A DNA stretch of 64,000 nt from Microbulbifer litoralis (GTDB lineage: Bacteria; Pseudomonadota; Gammaproteobacteria; Pseudomonadales; Cellvibrionaceae). The position numbers and the translations under genes were made by a program. This document shows positions 1-8,718 of the stretch, in pieces (the first letter of the stretch is position 1; each line of letters opens with the position of its first letter). The DNA is taken from NCBI RefSeq assembly GCF_023634065.1, contig NZ_JALKCV010000002.1:124001-188000 (forward strand), given 5' to 3'. The notes beneath the pieces were generated by a model. The model did not search any database. It was not told where the DNA came from and saw only the letters and a program-made list of their open reading frames with translations.

Positions 1-2
1 AC

Positions 3-710
3 GCCGGCGCCGAGTACGAGCCGGACGACCTGTGGCTGGAGGCGAAGAGCTGGAACTTCAGCGGTTTCGCGCGCTGGGACAACGAGCGCTTTTTCGTCGA
101 CGGCGGCATCACCTATTCAGATATCGATTACGAGGATGTGGATCGCCGCATTTACCTGGGCCAGTCCTTCAGCCGCCGCATCGAGGCGGACACCGACGGC
201 GATGCCGTGAGCCTGTTCGCCCGCACCGGCTACGATGTGGCGCCGGCGCTGCCGTGCCAGCTGGGCCCGTTTGTCTCGCTGGCCTGGACCGATGTCTCGG
301 CATCCAGCTTCCGCGAGAACACCCAGGCGGACCTGACCTATACCGGCAGCGATGGCCGCATCCTGGACCCGATAGGGCTGCGGGTGCGCCACCAGAGCCG
401 CGAGTACTGGCGCTACCGCGCCGGCTTCTTCTACAACGCGCCGGAAAACGCCGAGTGGCGCTGGTTTGGCGAGCTCTGGCTGGAGGTCAACGACGGCGAC
501 GATGTGGACACCGTGGGTATCGGCCACAAGTCCATCCGCTACAACAGCGCCTACATGGCCGGCTACGACAGCCGCAATACCGGTTTCTTCCAGGATGGCG
601 CCGGCGCGCTCGTGGGCCTGAACCTGACCGAGAAGTTCCAGGTCAGCGGCAATATCCATGTGGGCAAGGACGATACCGTGGGCGGCCTGAACCTGAATTA
701 CCGCTTTTGA
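3..710 (+). CDS. Autotransporter C-terminal beta-barrel protein (5' end outside window)
   Basis: The open frame runs in from the left edge, so only the last 235 or so residues are visible. They alternate polar and hydrophobic/aromatic residues in the way of amphipathic outer-membrane strands, and the protein ends in Asn-Tyr-Arg-Phe; a C-terminal aromatic is the usual signal for BAM-dependent insertion. Segments such as LFARTGYDV, LGPFVSLAWTDV and ALVGLNLTEKFQVSGNIHVG resemble the translocator barrel of EstA-type autotransporters (type Va secretion). The passenger domain lies upstream, so an esterase activity cannot be claimed. A GTG at 138 is internal to the barrel and is not a credible start. 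Confidence 0.75.
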   Translation, partial: AGAEYEPDDLWLEAKSWNFSGFARWDNERFFVDGGITYSDIDYEDVDRRIYLGQSFSRRIEADTDGDAVSLFARTGYDVAPALPCQLGPFVSLAWTDVSASSFRENTQADLTYTGSDGRILDPIGLRVRHQSREYWRYRAGFFYNAPENAEWRWFGELWLEVNDGDDVDTVGIGHKSIRYNSAYMAGYDSRNTGFFQDGAGALVGLNLTEKFQVSGNIHVGKDDTVGGLNLNYRF

Positions 711-899
711 GGTTGTCGGGACTCGGGACTCGGGCTGAGGTGCGGAAGAGGGGCCGCCACTCGAATGTCACCGAATTTTCTGCGGCAAAGCCCCTGAAAA
801 AGCCGCCCGGATGCGAAAACAGTGCCCCTATCGCGGCAACGATTACCCGCCCGGTTGTTAACGTATGGATATCGAAAACAACCCGAGCAGTAGAAGACC
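711..899. other. Intergenic spacer with short 7-bp tandem repeat
   Basis: No gene is apparent. Just after the autotransporter stop the unit ggactcg is repeated about twice (716-733). This is the same 7-mer that forms the larger array near 32.5 kb. The rest shows no clear promoter. Confidence 0.5.
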
Positions 900-2099
900 G
901 TGACGAATTACAGCCCCAGATTCAGCCAACTGAGCGAAGCCCTGAGCGGGGACGATGCCAATGTCTGGGCGGTCAGTGACCGCGCCCACGAACTGGCCGA
1001 CCAGGGTGAGGATGTCATTTTCCTGTGTGTGGGCGACCCCAATTTCGACACCCCGGAGCCGATTCTCGATTACACCCGCGCGCGGCTCGGCGTCGGCCGC
1101 ACCCACTACTCCCCGGACGCCGGCGAGCCGGTGCTGCGCCGCGCCATCGCCAATATCGAGAGCAAGGTCTCGCCGCACCCCTGCAGCCCGGACGACGTGG
1201 TGGTGTTTCCCGGCGGCACCAACGCCATCTACGCGGTGCTCGCCTGCCTGCTGAACCCCGGTGAGGAAATCCTGATCCCGGAGCCGATGTATATCGGCTA
1301 CGTGCCCATCTGCGACGCGCTGCGCCTGAAGATGAAAAAGGTGGCCTGCCCGGCGGACAATAACTTCGCCTTCGATGTGGACGATATCGTGGCCGCGATC
1401 GGCGACGACACGCGCGTGGTGATGATCAACACCCCGGTCAATCCCACCGGTGCCATGGCCACACCGGAACAGCTGCGCGAACTGGCGGCCCACTGCCGCG
1501 AGCGCGGTATCTGGCTGGTGTGCGACGAGATGTACTCGATGATCACCTTCGCCCGCCGCCACACCTCCCTGCGCACTGCCGCCGAGCACCTGGACAATGT
1601 GGTGGTGATCGACGGCCTGTCCAAGTCCCACGCCATGAGCGGCTGGCGCCTCGGCTGGGCCGTGGCCCAGGGGCCACTGGTGGAGCGCCTGACCCAGTTT
1701 GCCGGCGCCACCATTTTCGGCTGCCCGCAGTTTATCCAGGAGGCCGCCGCCTTCGCGCTGGAGTTCGATACCTACTTCGTCGAGCAGATGCGCTCCGCTT
1801 ATCAAAAGCGCCGCGACCTGATCGTTGAGCGCATCGGCCGCATCCCGGGCCTGAGTTGCTACTCGCCGGACGCGGGCATGTTCGTGATGGTGGATGTCTC
1901 TCGGGTAGCGGATTCGGGTGAAGCCTTTGCCGAGGCGTTGCTGGATGCCGAGCGGGTGTCGGTACTGCCCGGCGCGCCCTTCGGCGCCAGCGCCGCCAAC
2001 CACGTGCGCCTGACCCTGGCCGCGGAAGAGGGCGAACTCGCCCGCGCACTGGACCGCATCGAGCATTTCGTCACCAGCGGCAACCGGCGCGCCAGCTAA
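900..2099 (+). CDS. Class I/II PLP-dependent aminotransferase, AruH-like
   Basis: A 399-residue fold-type I aminotransferase. Visible motifs are NTPVNPTGAM (substrate/PLP region), CDEMYSMITF (the PLP-pyridine aspartate) and SKSHAMSGWRLGW with the Schiff-base lysine at about residue 242. From memory of the family, the whole protein closely parallels Pseudomonas AruH, arginine:pyruvate transaminase: the N-terminal YSPRFSQLS, FIQEAA and PDAGMFVMVDVSR blocks all correspond. Arginine or another basic amino acid is therefore a plausible amino donor, but specificity is inferred. The GTG start is the first usable codon after an in-frame TAG at 891. An Lrp/AsnC gene follows 113 bp downstream, as is common for amino-acid catabolic enzymes. 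Confidence 0.85.
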   Translation: MTNYSPRFSQLSEALSGDDANVWAVSDRAHELADQGEDVIFLCVGDPNFDTPEPILDYTRARLGVGRTHYSPDAGEPVLRRAIANIESKVSPHPCSPDDVVVFPGGTNAIYAVLACLLNPGEEILIPEPMYIGYVPICDALRLKMKKVACPADNNFAFDVDDIVAAIGDDTRVVMINTPVNPTGAMATPEQLRELAAHCRERGIWLVCDEMYSMITFARRHTSLRTAAEHLDNVVVIDGLSKSHAMSGWRLGWAVAQGPLVERLTQFAGATIFGCPQFIQEAAAFALEFDTYFVEQMRSAYQKRRDLIVERIGRIPGLSCYSPDAGMFVMVDVSRVADSGEAFAEALLDAERVSVLPGAPFGASAANHVRLTLAAEEGELARALDRIEHFVTSGNRRAS

Positions 2100-2104
2100 T
2101 CGTA

Positions 2105-2137
2105 CAGGGTGCACCGCCTTCCCGGCGGTGCGCCCTG
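2105..2137 (+). terminator. Strong hairpin after the aminotransferase gene
   Basis: Two 14-bp arms (2105-2118 and 2124-2137) pair with one mismatch around a 5-base loop, beginning 6 bp after the aminotransferase stop. Only a short T-rich stretch follows (gtgtttcgat), so it may be a weak terminator or an mRNA-stabilising hairpin between the aminotransferase and Lrp genes. Confidence 0.5.
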
Positions 2138-2212
2138 CGTGTTTCGATCCCCGAAGAATGCCGCTATCCTTCCCCTTTTGGCACAGAACTTTCCTGTAAG
2201 AAGAACAACCGC

Positions 2213-2689
2213 GTGAAAATAGATCGCCACAACCTGAAAATTCTGGAGGCGCTGCAGACCAACGCGCGCATCAGCAACCTGAATTTGAGCGAACAGATCG
2301 GCCTGTCCGAGAGCGCCTGCCTGGCGCGGGTCAAACGCCTGACCAGCGAGCGCTACATCCGCGAGTTTCTCGCCGAAGTGAACCTGGACAAGGTGCGCCA
2401 CGCCGAGTTCTACGTGAACGTGGCGCTGAAGCGCCAGGATGCGCGCACCAGCGAGAATTTCCGCCGCGCCATCGACGCCATTCCGCAGATCGTCTCCTGC
2501 GTGAAAATGTCGGGGGAATTCGATTACATGCTGCGCTTCGTATGCCCGGACGCGGCGGATTTCAACCGCGTGTCCGAGCAGCTACTGGCCGAAGAGGACG
2601 CCGCGATTTCCCGCATGACCTCCCACCTGGTGATCGAAAAGACCAAGCCGTTTACCGGCTACCCGCTGGAGCTGCTGTTTCAGGACTGA
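2213..2689 (+). CDS. Lrp/AsnC-family transcriptional regulator
   Basis: A 158-residue protein with the standard feast/famine layout. An N-terminal AsnC-type helix-turn-helix (about residues 1-60; ILEALQTNARISNLNLSEQI, then a recognition helix with ESACLARVKRLTSE) is followed by a RAM ligand-binding and oligomerisation domain (about 65-150; SCVKMSGEFDYMLRF). Such proteins usually sense an amino acid and control adjacent catabolic or transport genes, so the preceding aminotransferase is the likely target; that link is inferred from position. The start is GTG with a weak AAGAAG upstream. The last 10 bases overlap the 3' end of the convergent gene on the other strand. Confidence 0.9.
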   Translation: MKIDRHNLKILEALQTNARISNLNLSEQIGLSESACLARVKRLTSERYIREFLAEVNLDKVRHAEFYVNVALKRQDARTSENFRRAIDAIPQIVSCVKMSGEFDYMLRFVCPDAADFNRVSEQLLAEEDAAISRMTSHLVIEKTKPFTGYPLELLFQD

Positions 2690-3273
2690 GTGTCGCGACC
2701 CGCTTGACTGTCGTCGCTGCCTGAGGCGTGTTTCCCGGCCAGGGGTCGATAGAGAAGTTCCGCCGCTGTCTGCCAACTGACACCGCCGTCGCCGGATACC
2801 TGCCAGGTGCGCTGCAGATGGCCATTGCCCAGCGGCTGCCAGACGACCCGGTGTCGCTCCCGCGCCTGCAGGTCGTACTGGAGCCGGCCGGTCATGATCA
2901 TCGCGCCATCGTGAATCCCCCCTTCCAGCACCATCAGCAGGCCGCTGTTGTCGATCCAGCTGTGATTCCACAGCTGCCGGCGGGCGTCGTAAGCGCTGTA
3001 GCCGCGGCCGCGGTGGTGACCCCGGCCGGACCAGTTTTCCGCAATCGCACAGCCACCAAGTATTTTTTCGATACGGTTCTCGCCGAGTCTGTTGCCCTTG
3101 GCATCCAGCACCTCCCAGTGACCCAGCAGAAAATCGAACTGGCGGTAGGCCTCGGCACGGCAGTTTTCACCCGATTGCGAGCGGGCCGTGCCGGCGGCAA
3201 TGACAAGAAAGATGGCCAGGCAGAGTGTCGTAACACCCGCCCGCAGATCCCGTTCCTCAATGGCTGTAGACAT
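2680..3273 (-). CDS. Secreted DUF1579-like protein
   Basis: A 197-residue protein of unknown function. The start at 3273 has a good ribosome site (GGAGG) and gives a signal peptide (TTLCLAIFLVIAAGTARS); frames extending upstream of it lack one. The mature part begins FDFLLGHWEVLDAKGNRLGE and continues with RIEKILGGCAIAENW, a pattern typical of DUF1579-like small beta-barrel proteins that begin 'FDFWxGxW'. These are probably periplasmic or extracellular; no catalytic role is established. The gene converges on the Lrp gene and overlaps it by 10 bp tail to tail. Confidence 0.75.
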   Translation of the reverse strand: MSTAIEERDLRAGVTTLCLAIFLVIAAGTARSQSGENCRAEAYRQFDFLLGHWEVLDAKGNRLGENRIEKILGGCAIAENWSGRGHHRGRGYSAYDARRQLWNHSWIDNSGLLMVLEGGIHDGAMIMTGRLQYDLQARERHRVVWQPLGNGHLQRTWQVSGDGGVSWQTAAELLYRPLAGKHASGSDDSQAGRDTQS

Positions 3274-3500
3274 CCCAATCCTCCAGCGCCGACCGCGGCA
3301 GGCTTTGCCGTCGGTGGCGGCTTCATTCCTATCGGGTAATTCTCGTCCATTCATCGGCAATTGGCAGTGGCTCCAGCCTTTTCCGCCGCTGTTGGCGCCT
3401 TTCGTCACCGGTTGGGAGAGCGCACTGCTTTACTCAATAGATGATCGAAGATTCCGCTTTGCCGGGCGGCTGGCGCGAGGTGAGCTTGAGGAGTAGGGAA

Positions 3501-4655
3501 ATGGATTTTGGAAGGCGGTGGAGTGTTTACGGCGGAAGAATTCGCGCAGTGCTGTTGCTGCTGCTGTTGTCAGCGGTGCCCGCGGCACAGGCGCAGTTCG
3601 TCTGCGATAGCACAACGCCCGGCGGCGCGGACGGTGCCAGTGCGACAGGGCCCTTTTCCCTGGCCTGCGGCAATAGTGCGACCGCCGATGGCACCGATGC
3701 GACCGCCGTGGGCAGCTTTGCCAGTGCGGGCAACGATGAAACCACGGCCATCGGTTCTGGGGCCACGGCCTCGGGGTTTTCCTCCACAAGTGTCGGCGTT
3801 TTCTCTTCGGCGACTGGCGACTTCTCGACGGCAGTCGGGACGGACAGTATCGCCACGGGCAATCAGTCCTCCGCCTTCGGGTTCGGTGCCCGCGCCAATG
3901 TGCAGGGCGCCACTGCAGTGGGATTTGAGGCGGATGCCACCGGTGTCGGAGCGACCGCTGTGGGCCGTCAGGCCCAGGCCACCGCCGTCGACAGTTCTGC
4001 CTTCGGTCGCGGCGCCATGGCCACAGCCGCCAACTCCGTCGCCATTGGTGCCGATTCCATTGCAGGCCAGGCGAATACCGTCTCCATCGGTAATCGAGGA
4101 AGCGAGCGGCGTCTGGTGAACCTGGCGCCGGGTGTGGACGATACCGACGGGGTCAATGTCAGCCAGTTGAACGATGGCCTGGACCGGGCACTGATCAATG
4201 CGAATACCTACACCGACAACCAGACGGCGCAGACGCTGATCGATGCCAATAACTACACGGACCAGCAAGTAAGGGAGGGTGACCAGCTGACGCTGCAGAG
4301 AGCCAACGACTACACCGATATGCGCATCGACGAACTGGCGGGCTTCAATTTCGAGGGATTGCAACAGCTCAACGACCGAGTCGGAAGACTCAATGAAAAG
4401 ACCGACCGCGTTGGCGCTATGGGTATGGCCATCATGCAATCCGCCATCAACGCCGGAGGCAGCAGTTGCCGCAACTGGCGCGACTGGAATGAGTGTCGCG
4501 GCCGGATCGCGATCGGTGCCGGCTGGCTGAACGGCGAGAGTGCTGTGTCCATCGGCTACGGTCGCCCGCTGGGGAGTCGGGGGCGTTTCAGTCTCGGCGG
4601 GGCCTTCAGCGATGGCGACTCCGGCGGTGGCATCGGTTTCGGTTTCGACTTGTAG
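3501..4655 (+). CDS. YadA/Hia-like trimeric autotransporter adhesin (short)
   Basis: A 384-residue surface protein. The start at 3501 has GAGGAGTAGGG upstream and yields a signal peptide ending AVPAAQAQ; an upstream ATG at 3441 would place 20 residues before it. The head (about residues 40-190) consists of roughly 14-residue YadA-head-like repeats with the pattern ATAVG, SSAFG and SVAIG. A neck follows (RLVNLAPGVDDTDGVNVSQL), then a coiled-coil stalk with NANTYTDNQ-type segments. The last 65 residues form the four-strand membrane anchor (RIAIGAGWLNGESAVSIGYG, ending GIGFGFDL). Three chains would build one 12-strand barrel (type Vc secretion). It is very compact for the family. A role in adhesion is inferred. 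Confidence 0.9.
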   Translation: MDFGRRWSVYGGRIRAVLLLLLLSAVPAAQAQFVCDSTTPGGADGASATGPFSLACGNSATADGTDATAVGSFASAGNDETTAIGSGATASGFSSTSVGVFSSATGDFSTAVGTDSIATGNQSSAFGFGARANVQGATAVGFEADATGVGATAVGRQAQATAVDSSAFGRGAMATAANSVAIGADSIAGQANTVSIGNRGSERRLVNLAPGVDDTDGVNVSQLNDGLDRALINANTYTDNQTAQTLIDANNYTDQQVREGDQLTLQRANDYTDMRIDELAGFNFEGLQQLNDRVGRLNEKTDRVGAMGMAIMQSAINAGGSSCRNWRDWNECRGRIAIGAGWLNGESAVSIGYGRPLGSRGRFSLGGAFSDGDSGGGIGFGFDL

Positions 4656-4665
4656 GGTGCGCCGG

Positions 4666-5691
4666 TCACAGCACCATTGCCAGTGTGCGGTCGATCAACC
4701 ACCAGGCCGCCAGCCCGCCCACCAGGTAGGCCACCGGCCAGGTGACGACAACCGCGGCGGACCGGCCGCTGCGCCACTGCCAGCGCTGTATCGGCGGCAG
4801 CCGCCGCAGCAGCGCGAAGAGCCCGCAGATCGCGGCGATAAATACCAGCTGCCCCGCCTCCACACCGAGATTGAACAGCGCCAGCGAGAGTGCAATCGCG
4901 TGTTGCGGCACGCCGATATCCGCCAGTGCGCCGGCGAAGCCCAGCCCGTGCAACAGGCCGAAGCCGAATGCCACCAGCCAGGGCCTGCGGATCGCCAGGG
5001 TGGCCTGGCCGCGACGCTTGCGCAGTATCTCACCGGCTACAAAGACGATGCTGAGGGCGATGATCGCCTCCACCGGCGCGCTGGGCAGTGACACCAGGCC
5101 GAGTACCGCCGCCGCCAGCGTGATGCTGTGGGCCAGGGTAAATGCGGTGATGGTGCCCAGCAGCTGCCTCCAGCCACTGGCCAGCAGCACCAGCGCGAGC
5201 ACGAACAGCAGGTGGTCGATGCCGAGCAGGATATGCTCGACGCCGAGCGCGAAGTAGGTGCGGGCAACCTGTCCGTTACCGGCCCTGCTGTCGACCTCGA
5301 ATGCCGGGTTTTCGGGCATCAGTCGCACCAACTGCTCGCGGCCGTCCCGCCAGCGGATACGCGCCAGCGCGTCGGTCATCGTCTGTTGCAGGCCGTCGAT
5401 GGCAATGCGGGTGTCGGCCAGTCTGCGGTGGTGGCGGATTTGCCAGCGCTCGGTGTAGAAACCGTTGGCAAACCCGCCTGCCGGCGCGGACAGTGCGGCG
5501 ACGGAGTCATCGAAGCGGACATCCAGTGACAGCCGCAGTTGGCCGCGGGCGGGCACCCGCCAGGAAACGGCAAAGTTTCCCGGCGCCTGCTCCTCGATCT
5601 GCAGGTAGGCGGGGCGCAATTCGTGGCCGCCGGCATGCAGTGTGAACAGCAGGGCCAGCGGGCCGGCCAGCAGTTTCAGCAGCGCTTTCAT
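4666..5691 (-). CDS. HupE/UreJ-family membrane protein
   Basis: A 341-residue protein with a signal peptide (cleavage near LHAGGHELRP), a soluble beta-rich segment (about 25-145) and a C-terminal block of six or seven membrane helices. The motif GVEHILLGIDHLLFVLALVL near residue 155 is diagnostic of the HupE/UreJ_2 family, linked to nickel/metal uptake or of unknown role. HGLGFAGAL is a second conserved His-containing segment. No hydrogenase or urease genes are nearby, so a metal substrate is only a family-based guess. Its ATG overlaps the stop of the upstream PPIase gene by 4 bp, implying translational coupling. Only 10 bp separate it from the convergent adhesin gene. Confidence 0.85.
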   Translation of the reverse strand: MKALLKLLAGPLALLFTLHAGGHELRPAYLQIEEQAPGNFAVSWRVPARGQLRLSLDVRFDDSVAALSAPAGGFANGFYTERWQIRHHRRLADTRIAIDGLQQTMTDALARIRWRDGREQLVRLMPENPAFEVDSRAGNGQVARTYFALGVEHILLGIDHLLFVLALVLLASGWRQLLGTITAFTLAHSITLAAAVLGLVSLPSAPVEAIIALSIVFVAGEILRKRRGQATLAIRRPWLVAFGFGLLHGLGFAGALADIGVPQHAIALSLALFNLGVEAGQLVFIAAICGLFALLRRLPPIQRWQWRSGRSAAVVVTWPVAYLVGGLAAWWLIDRTLAMVL

Positions 5692-6533
5692 TGCATCGCC
5701 ACCCCGCCGGCGGCCGGCTCGGGTTCGCCCTCGATACGCACCGAATAGTTGCTGCGATAGGTGTCGAACTGGGCCTGCAGGATTTTCTGTTTTTCATCCC
5801 GCTGCCAGTCCCGCAGCACCCGCTGGCGCACCGCGGCGAACGCCGCTGTGCGTTCGCGGCGGTGCTCCCCGATTTTTACCAGGTGCGCGCCGTAGGCGGA
5901 CTCGACCGGTCCGCGCCACTCTCCCGCCGGCAGCTCGCGCAGCCGATCGGAAAAACCCTCGCCGAAAAGCCGCGCCAGGCGCTCGCCGGTCTCGCCGCGG
6001 TAGTGGTGCTGCAGCAGGGTGCTGTCGCCGATCCCCTCTGCCGGCAGGCCCTCGCGGAGCTGCGCCAGGGCCTTGCGCACGCGCTCTGCCCCGGCGTCCG
6101 GGCCGAAGTAGACCTGCCGGAAACTGAACTGTGCCGGTTGCCGGTAGCGGTCGACGTGATCGGCGAAGTAGCGGCGCAGGGTTTCATCGTCCGGCTCGAC
6201 GGCGTCCACCAGGTCCCCGGCCAGGAATTCCATTTTCATCTGCAGGCGCCGCCGGATCACCGTATCGTCGCGATCCAGCCCCAGGTTCAGTGCCTCCCGG
6301 TAGAGCACCTCTTCGCGAATATAGTTGTCCACCAGGTCCCGCAGCTCCGCTGTGCTGGGGGGGCGCTGCCAGCCGCGTTGGAATACGGCCGCCAGGTGGT
6401 CGATGCGCTTCTGGCTGACAACGATCTCGCCGCGGTCCGCCCCCCGGCCGGCAAACAGCGCGTCCAGGCTGAACAACAGCAGCCCGATGGCGATAAAGTG
6501 AAACAGGGGATCGCGAAAAAATTGCCGGCTCAT
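5688..6533 (-). CDS. Membrane-anchored PpiC/SurA-type peptidyl-prolyl isomerase
   Basis: A 281-residue protein with one N-terminal membrane anchor (FHFIAIGLLLFSLDALFAG), a SurA-like helical segment (about 40-120) and a parvulin-type domain (about 135-245; FSFRQVYF, then LPAGEWRGPVESAYGAHLVK, matching the usual 'G.. S.G.HL..' end of the fold). It should sit in the inner membrane facing the periplasm and assist folding of exported proteins. It is translationally coupled to the HupE/UreJ gene (ATGA overlap at 5688-5691), so it may help fold that partner or deliver a metal-related substrate; this is inference. Confidence 0.85.
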   Translation of the reverse strand: MSRQFFRDPLFHFIAIGLLLFSLDALFAGRGADRGEIVVSQKRIDHLAAVFQRGWQRPPSTAELRDLVDNYIREEVLYREALNLGLDRDDTVIRRRLQMKMEFLAGDLVDAVEPDDETLRRYFADHVDRYRQPAQFSFRQVYFGPDAGAERVRKALAQLREGLPAEGIGDSTLLQHHYRGETGERLARLFGEGFSDRLRELPAGEWRGPVESAYGAHLVKIGEHRRERTAAFAAVRQRVLRDWQRDEKQKILQAQFDTYRSNYSVRIEGEPEPAAGGVAMQ

Positions 6534-6748
6534 GACGGGGTTCCTTGCAGCTGTTTATGCTTGCCGTAATCTGGGAAGCCTCTGAACGGTATTGCCCGGG
6601 CCGAAAACCCGCCAGGGGATGGACTTTTCCCGCAGGTTTCCCAGTCTGCAGGGAGGAAGTATGGAAGCTGCCGCCGGCATTGCCATCGCCGATATCGTCG
6701 CCGTCGTCCTGCGCGACGCGATTTTCGTTTATCCAGGGAGATTCTTGC

Positions 6749-7153
6749 TTGAAATACTTCGGGAAAACCTACCTGACCCTGAACCTGCTGGTCTATGCCG
6801 CCATCGGCGCCGGCGCTTTCATCAACCCGGAGGGTTTTGCCGGCGGCATCGACCTGGGTTTCCTGGCACCGTCGGCGGTGCCGGAGTTCCTGGCCACTTT
6901 CGGCGGCCTGATGCTGGCGATCGCGGTGGCGCTGGCGACTGCGCTGTCGATCCGCCAGCATCGCCGCGTCGCCTACGCACTGCTGGCACTGGCCTACGCC
7001 GGCTTCGGCAGCGGGCGCCTCTACGGCATGCTGCTGGTCAGCGGCTTCGACTGGCGCAACGGCGCTTTTCTCGCGCTGGAAATATTGTTGGTGGTCTGGG
7101 GGATTCTCTGTTACCGGGAAACCCGCTGGCTGCCGGTGGAGCACGGCCACTGA
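6749..7153 (+). CDS. DUF4345-family four-helix membrane protein
   Basis: A 134-residue integral membrane protein. I place the start at TTG 6749 (KYFGKTYLTLNLLVYAAIGA), which has GGGAG 8 bp upstream; longer frames add low-complexity residues that do not resemble the family. Four hydrophobic helices are visible (about 5-25, 45-65, 72-92, 105-122). The N-terminal YLxLN, the loop FINPEGFAGG and the arginine-rich turn before the third helix fit DUF4345. Function is unknown. It sits alone between divergent and convergent neighbours. Confidence 0.75.
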   Translation: MKYFGKTYLTLNLLVYAAIGAGAFINPEGFAGGIDLGFLAPSAVPEFLATFGGLMLAIAVALATALSIRQHRRVAYALLALAYAGFGSGRLYGMLLVSGFDWRNGAFLALEILLVVWGILCYRETRWLPVEHGH

Positions 7154-7168
7154 TAGCGTCCCGCATGA

Positions 7169-8596
7169 CTATCCCCGGCCGTGCGATGGTACCTTTTCGC
7201 AGGCCAGTTCCCCGAGGTGCCGCAGGGCACGCTTGACGTCACCGCTCAGCGGCCAGCCGCAATTGAGGCGAATACAGTGGCGGTAGCGCCCGAGGCTGGA
7301 AAATACCCCGCCCGGCACGATGCTGATATTTTCCGCCGCGGCCGCCTCGAACAGTGCCGTGCCGTCGCTCCCTTGTGGCAGTGTCAGCCACAGCACAAAA
7401 CCCCCGTCCGGGCGCGAAATCGCCGTGCCCGCGGGCATGGCTTCCGCCAGTGCGCGGCGGTAGGCCGATAACTGTGCCGCCAGTGTCTGGCGCAGCCGCT
7501 GCAGGTGGCGCCGGTAGTGGCCGCCGTTGACGAAATCCGCCAGTGCCGCCTGCAACGGCAGGTTTACGCTGACTGTCTGCGCGCGGCGCCGCTGTATGGC
7601 CGCGGCCAGGAAGCGGCCCGGTGCGCACCAGCCGATCCGGTAGGCGGGCACCAGTGTTTTCGAGAAGGCGCCGCACCAGAGTACCCAGCCGTCCCTGTCC
7701 CAGTGCTTGAGCGGCAGGGCGCGGTTCAGGTCGAAACCGCACTCGCCGAAAACATCGTCCTCGACAACCGGACAGCGGTACTCGGCCGCCCAGCGGGCAA
7801 TGCGCTGCTTGTCTTCGACACTGAGGCTGAAACCCAGCGGGTTGTGGTGGTTGGCGGTCATCAGGCAGGCCTTCACCGCCGGATCCGCCATCGCCGCCCC
7901 CAGTGCCGGCATTTCGATGCCGTTGCGGTGCAGGGGAATCTCCAGCAGCCGCCGGTCGAGGCTCTCGATCAGTTGCAGCAGGCCGCTGAAGCAGGGGCTG
8001 GGGACAGCGACCACATCGCCGGGCCTGGTCGTCAGTTGCAGTGCCAGGCAGATGGCGTCCATGCAGCCGTTACTGATCAGCAGGTCGCCGGGGCGCAGGG
8101 CGATGCCATCGGCGGCGAAATGCCGCGACAGGGCACCGCGTAGCGCCGCTTCGCCCTGGGCTGTGCCGTACTGCAGCAAACGCTCGCCGAGTTTCAGGGT
8201 GCTGCGGTGCAGGCTGCGCTGCAGCATTGTCAGTGGTACCAGTTGCGGACTCAGCAGGGAGATGCCCAGCGGCGCGCTGCCGGGCCGCGCGGCGATGGCC
8301 TGCACCCGCTCGATTTCGGCGATATTGGCGATCGGGCCCGGTGTCGCGCTGAAACTGTCCAGCTCCGCGCCCGCTTCCGCCGCCTCGGCGGCGCGTACGT
8401 AAAATCCGGATTGCGGGCGGGCGCTGATCAGTCCCTCGCTTTCCAGCAGGCGATAACACTGCAGGGCGGTGGTGACGCTGACACCGTGCTGGCGCGCAAA
8501 CTGGCGCACGGCCGGCAGCCGCTGCCCGGGGCGCCAGCGGCGCTGGCGGATTTCCCGCTGGAACTGTTGCGCCAGCGAGCGGTACAGAGCGGCCAT
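7169..8596 (-). CDS. MocR-type (GntR-HTH plus aminotransferase domain) regulator
   Basis: A 475-residue MocR/PdxR-like protein. The N-terminal winged helix (about 5-70; QRLPAVRQFARQHGVSVTTA, then CYRLLESEGLISARPQSGFY) is of the GntR class. Residues about 110-470 form a fold-type I aminotransferase domain with ANHHNPLG, VVEDDVFGE and GAFSKTLVPAYRIGW, the PLP lysine being near residue 311. Family members sense PLP or an amino-acid adduct and usually control a divergent enzyme gene. Here a PLP-dependent decarboxylase gene lies divergently across a 122-bp gap, a natural target. The ATG at 8596 matches where GntR domains begin; upstream codons in frame give low-complexity sequence. Confidence 0.88.
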   Translation of the reverse strand: MAALYRSLAQQFQREIRQRRWRPGQRLPAVRQFARQHGVSVTTALQCYRLLESEGLISARPQSGFYVRAAEAAEAGAELDSFSATPGPIANIAEIERVQAIAARPGSAPLGISLLSPQLVPLTMLQRSLHRSTLKLGERLLQYGTAQGEAALRGALSRHFAADGIALRPGDLLISNGCMDAICLALQLTTRPGDVVAVPSPCFSGLLQLIESLDRRLLEIPLHRNGIEMPALGAAMADPAVKACLMTANHHNPLGFSLSVEDKQRIARWAAEYRCPVVEDDVFGECGFDLNRALPLKHWDRDGWVLWCGAFSKTLVPAYRIGWCAPGRFLAAAIQRRRAQTVSVNLPLQAALADFVNGGHYRRHLQRLRQTLAAQLSAYRRALAEAMPAGTAISRPDGGFVLWLTLPQGSDGTALFEAAAAENISIVPGGVFSSLGRYRHCIRLNCGWPLSGDVKRALRHLGELACEKVPSHGRG

Positions 8597-8718
8597 GATT
8601 CCCCCCCATGGCTTCGGTGTCCCGGCAAATTGTACTGCAAAAATTATAATTAATTGTCTCTGTTTTGATACCGGCGATGGCGGCAGACTGGGCTTTCCGC
8701 CACCTGAGGAGAAAGCCG
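8597..8718. promoter_or_regulatory. Divergent promoter region, MocR regulator / PLP decarboxylase
   Basis: A sharply AT-rich patch in GC-rich surroundings carries TATAAT at 8645-8650, usable as a -10 on either strand because the local sequence aaattataattaatt is nearly symmetric. MocR proteins normally bind repeats in such divergent spacers. No clear -35 could be fixed, so transcription starts are not assigned. Confidence 0.5.

Noticed and set aside
858-2114. 418-codon minus-strand frame opposite the aminotransferase
   Set aside because: Antisense shadow; the plus-strand frame has the catalytic lysine and PLP motifs.
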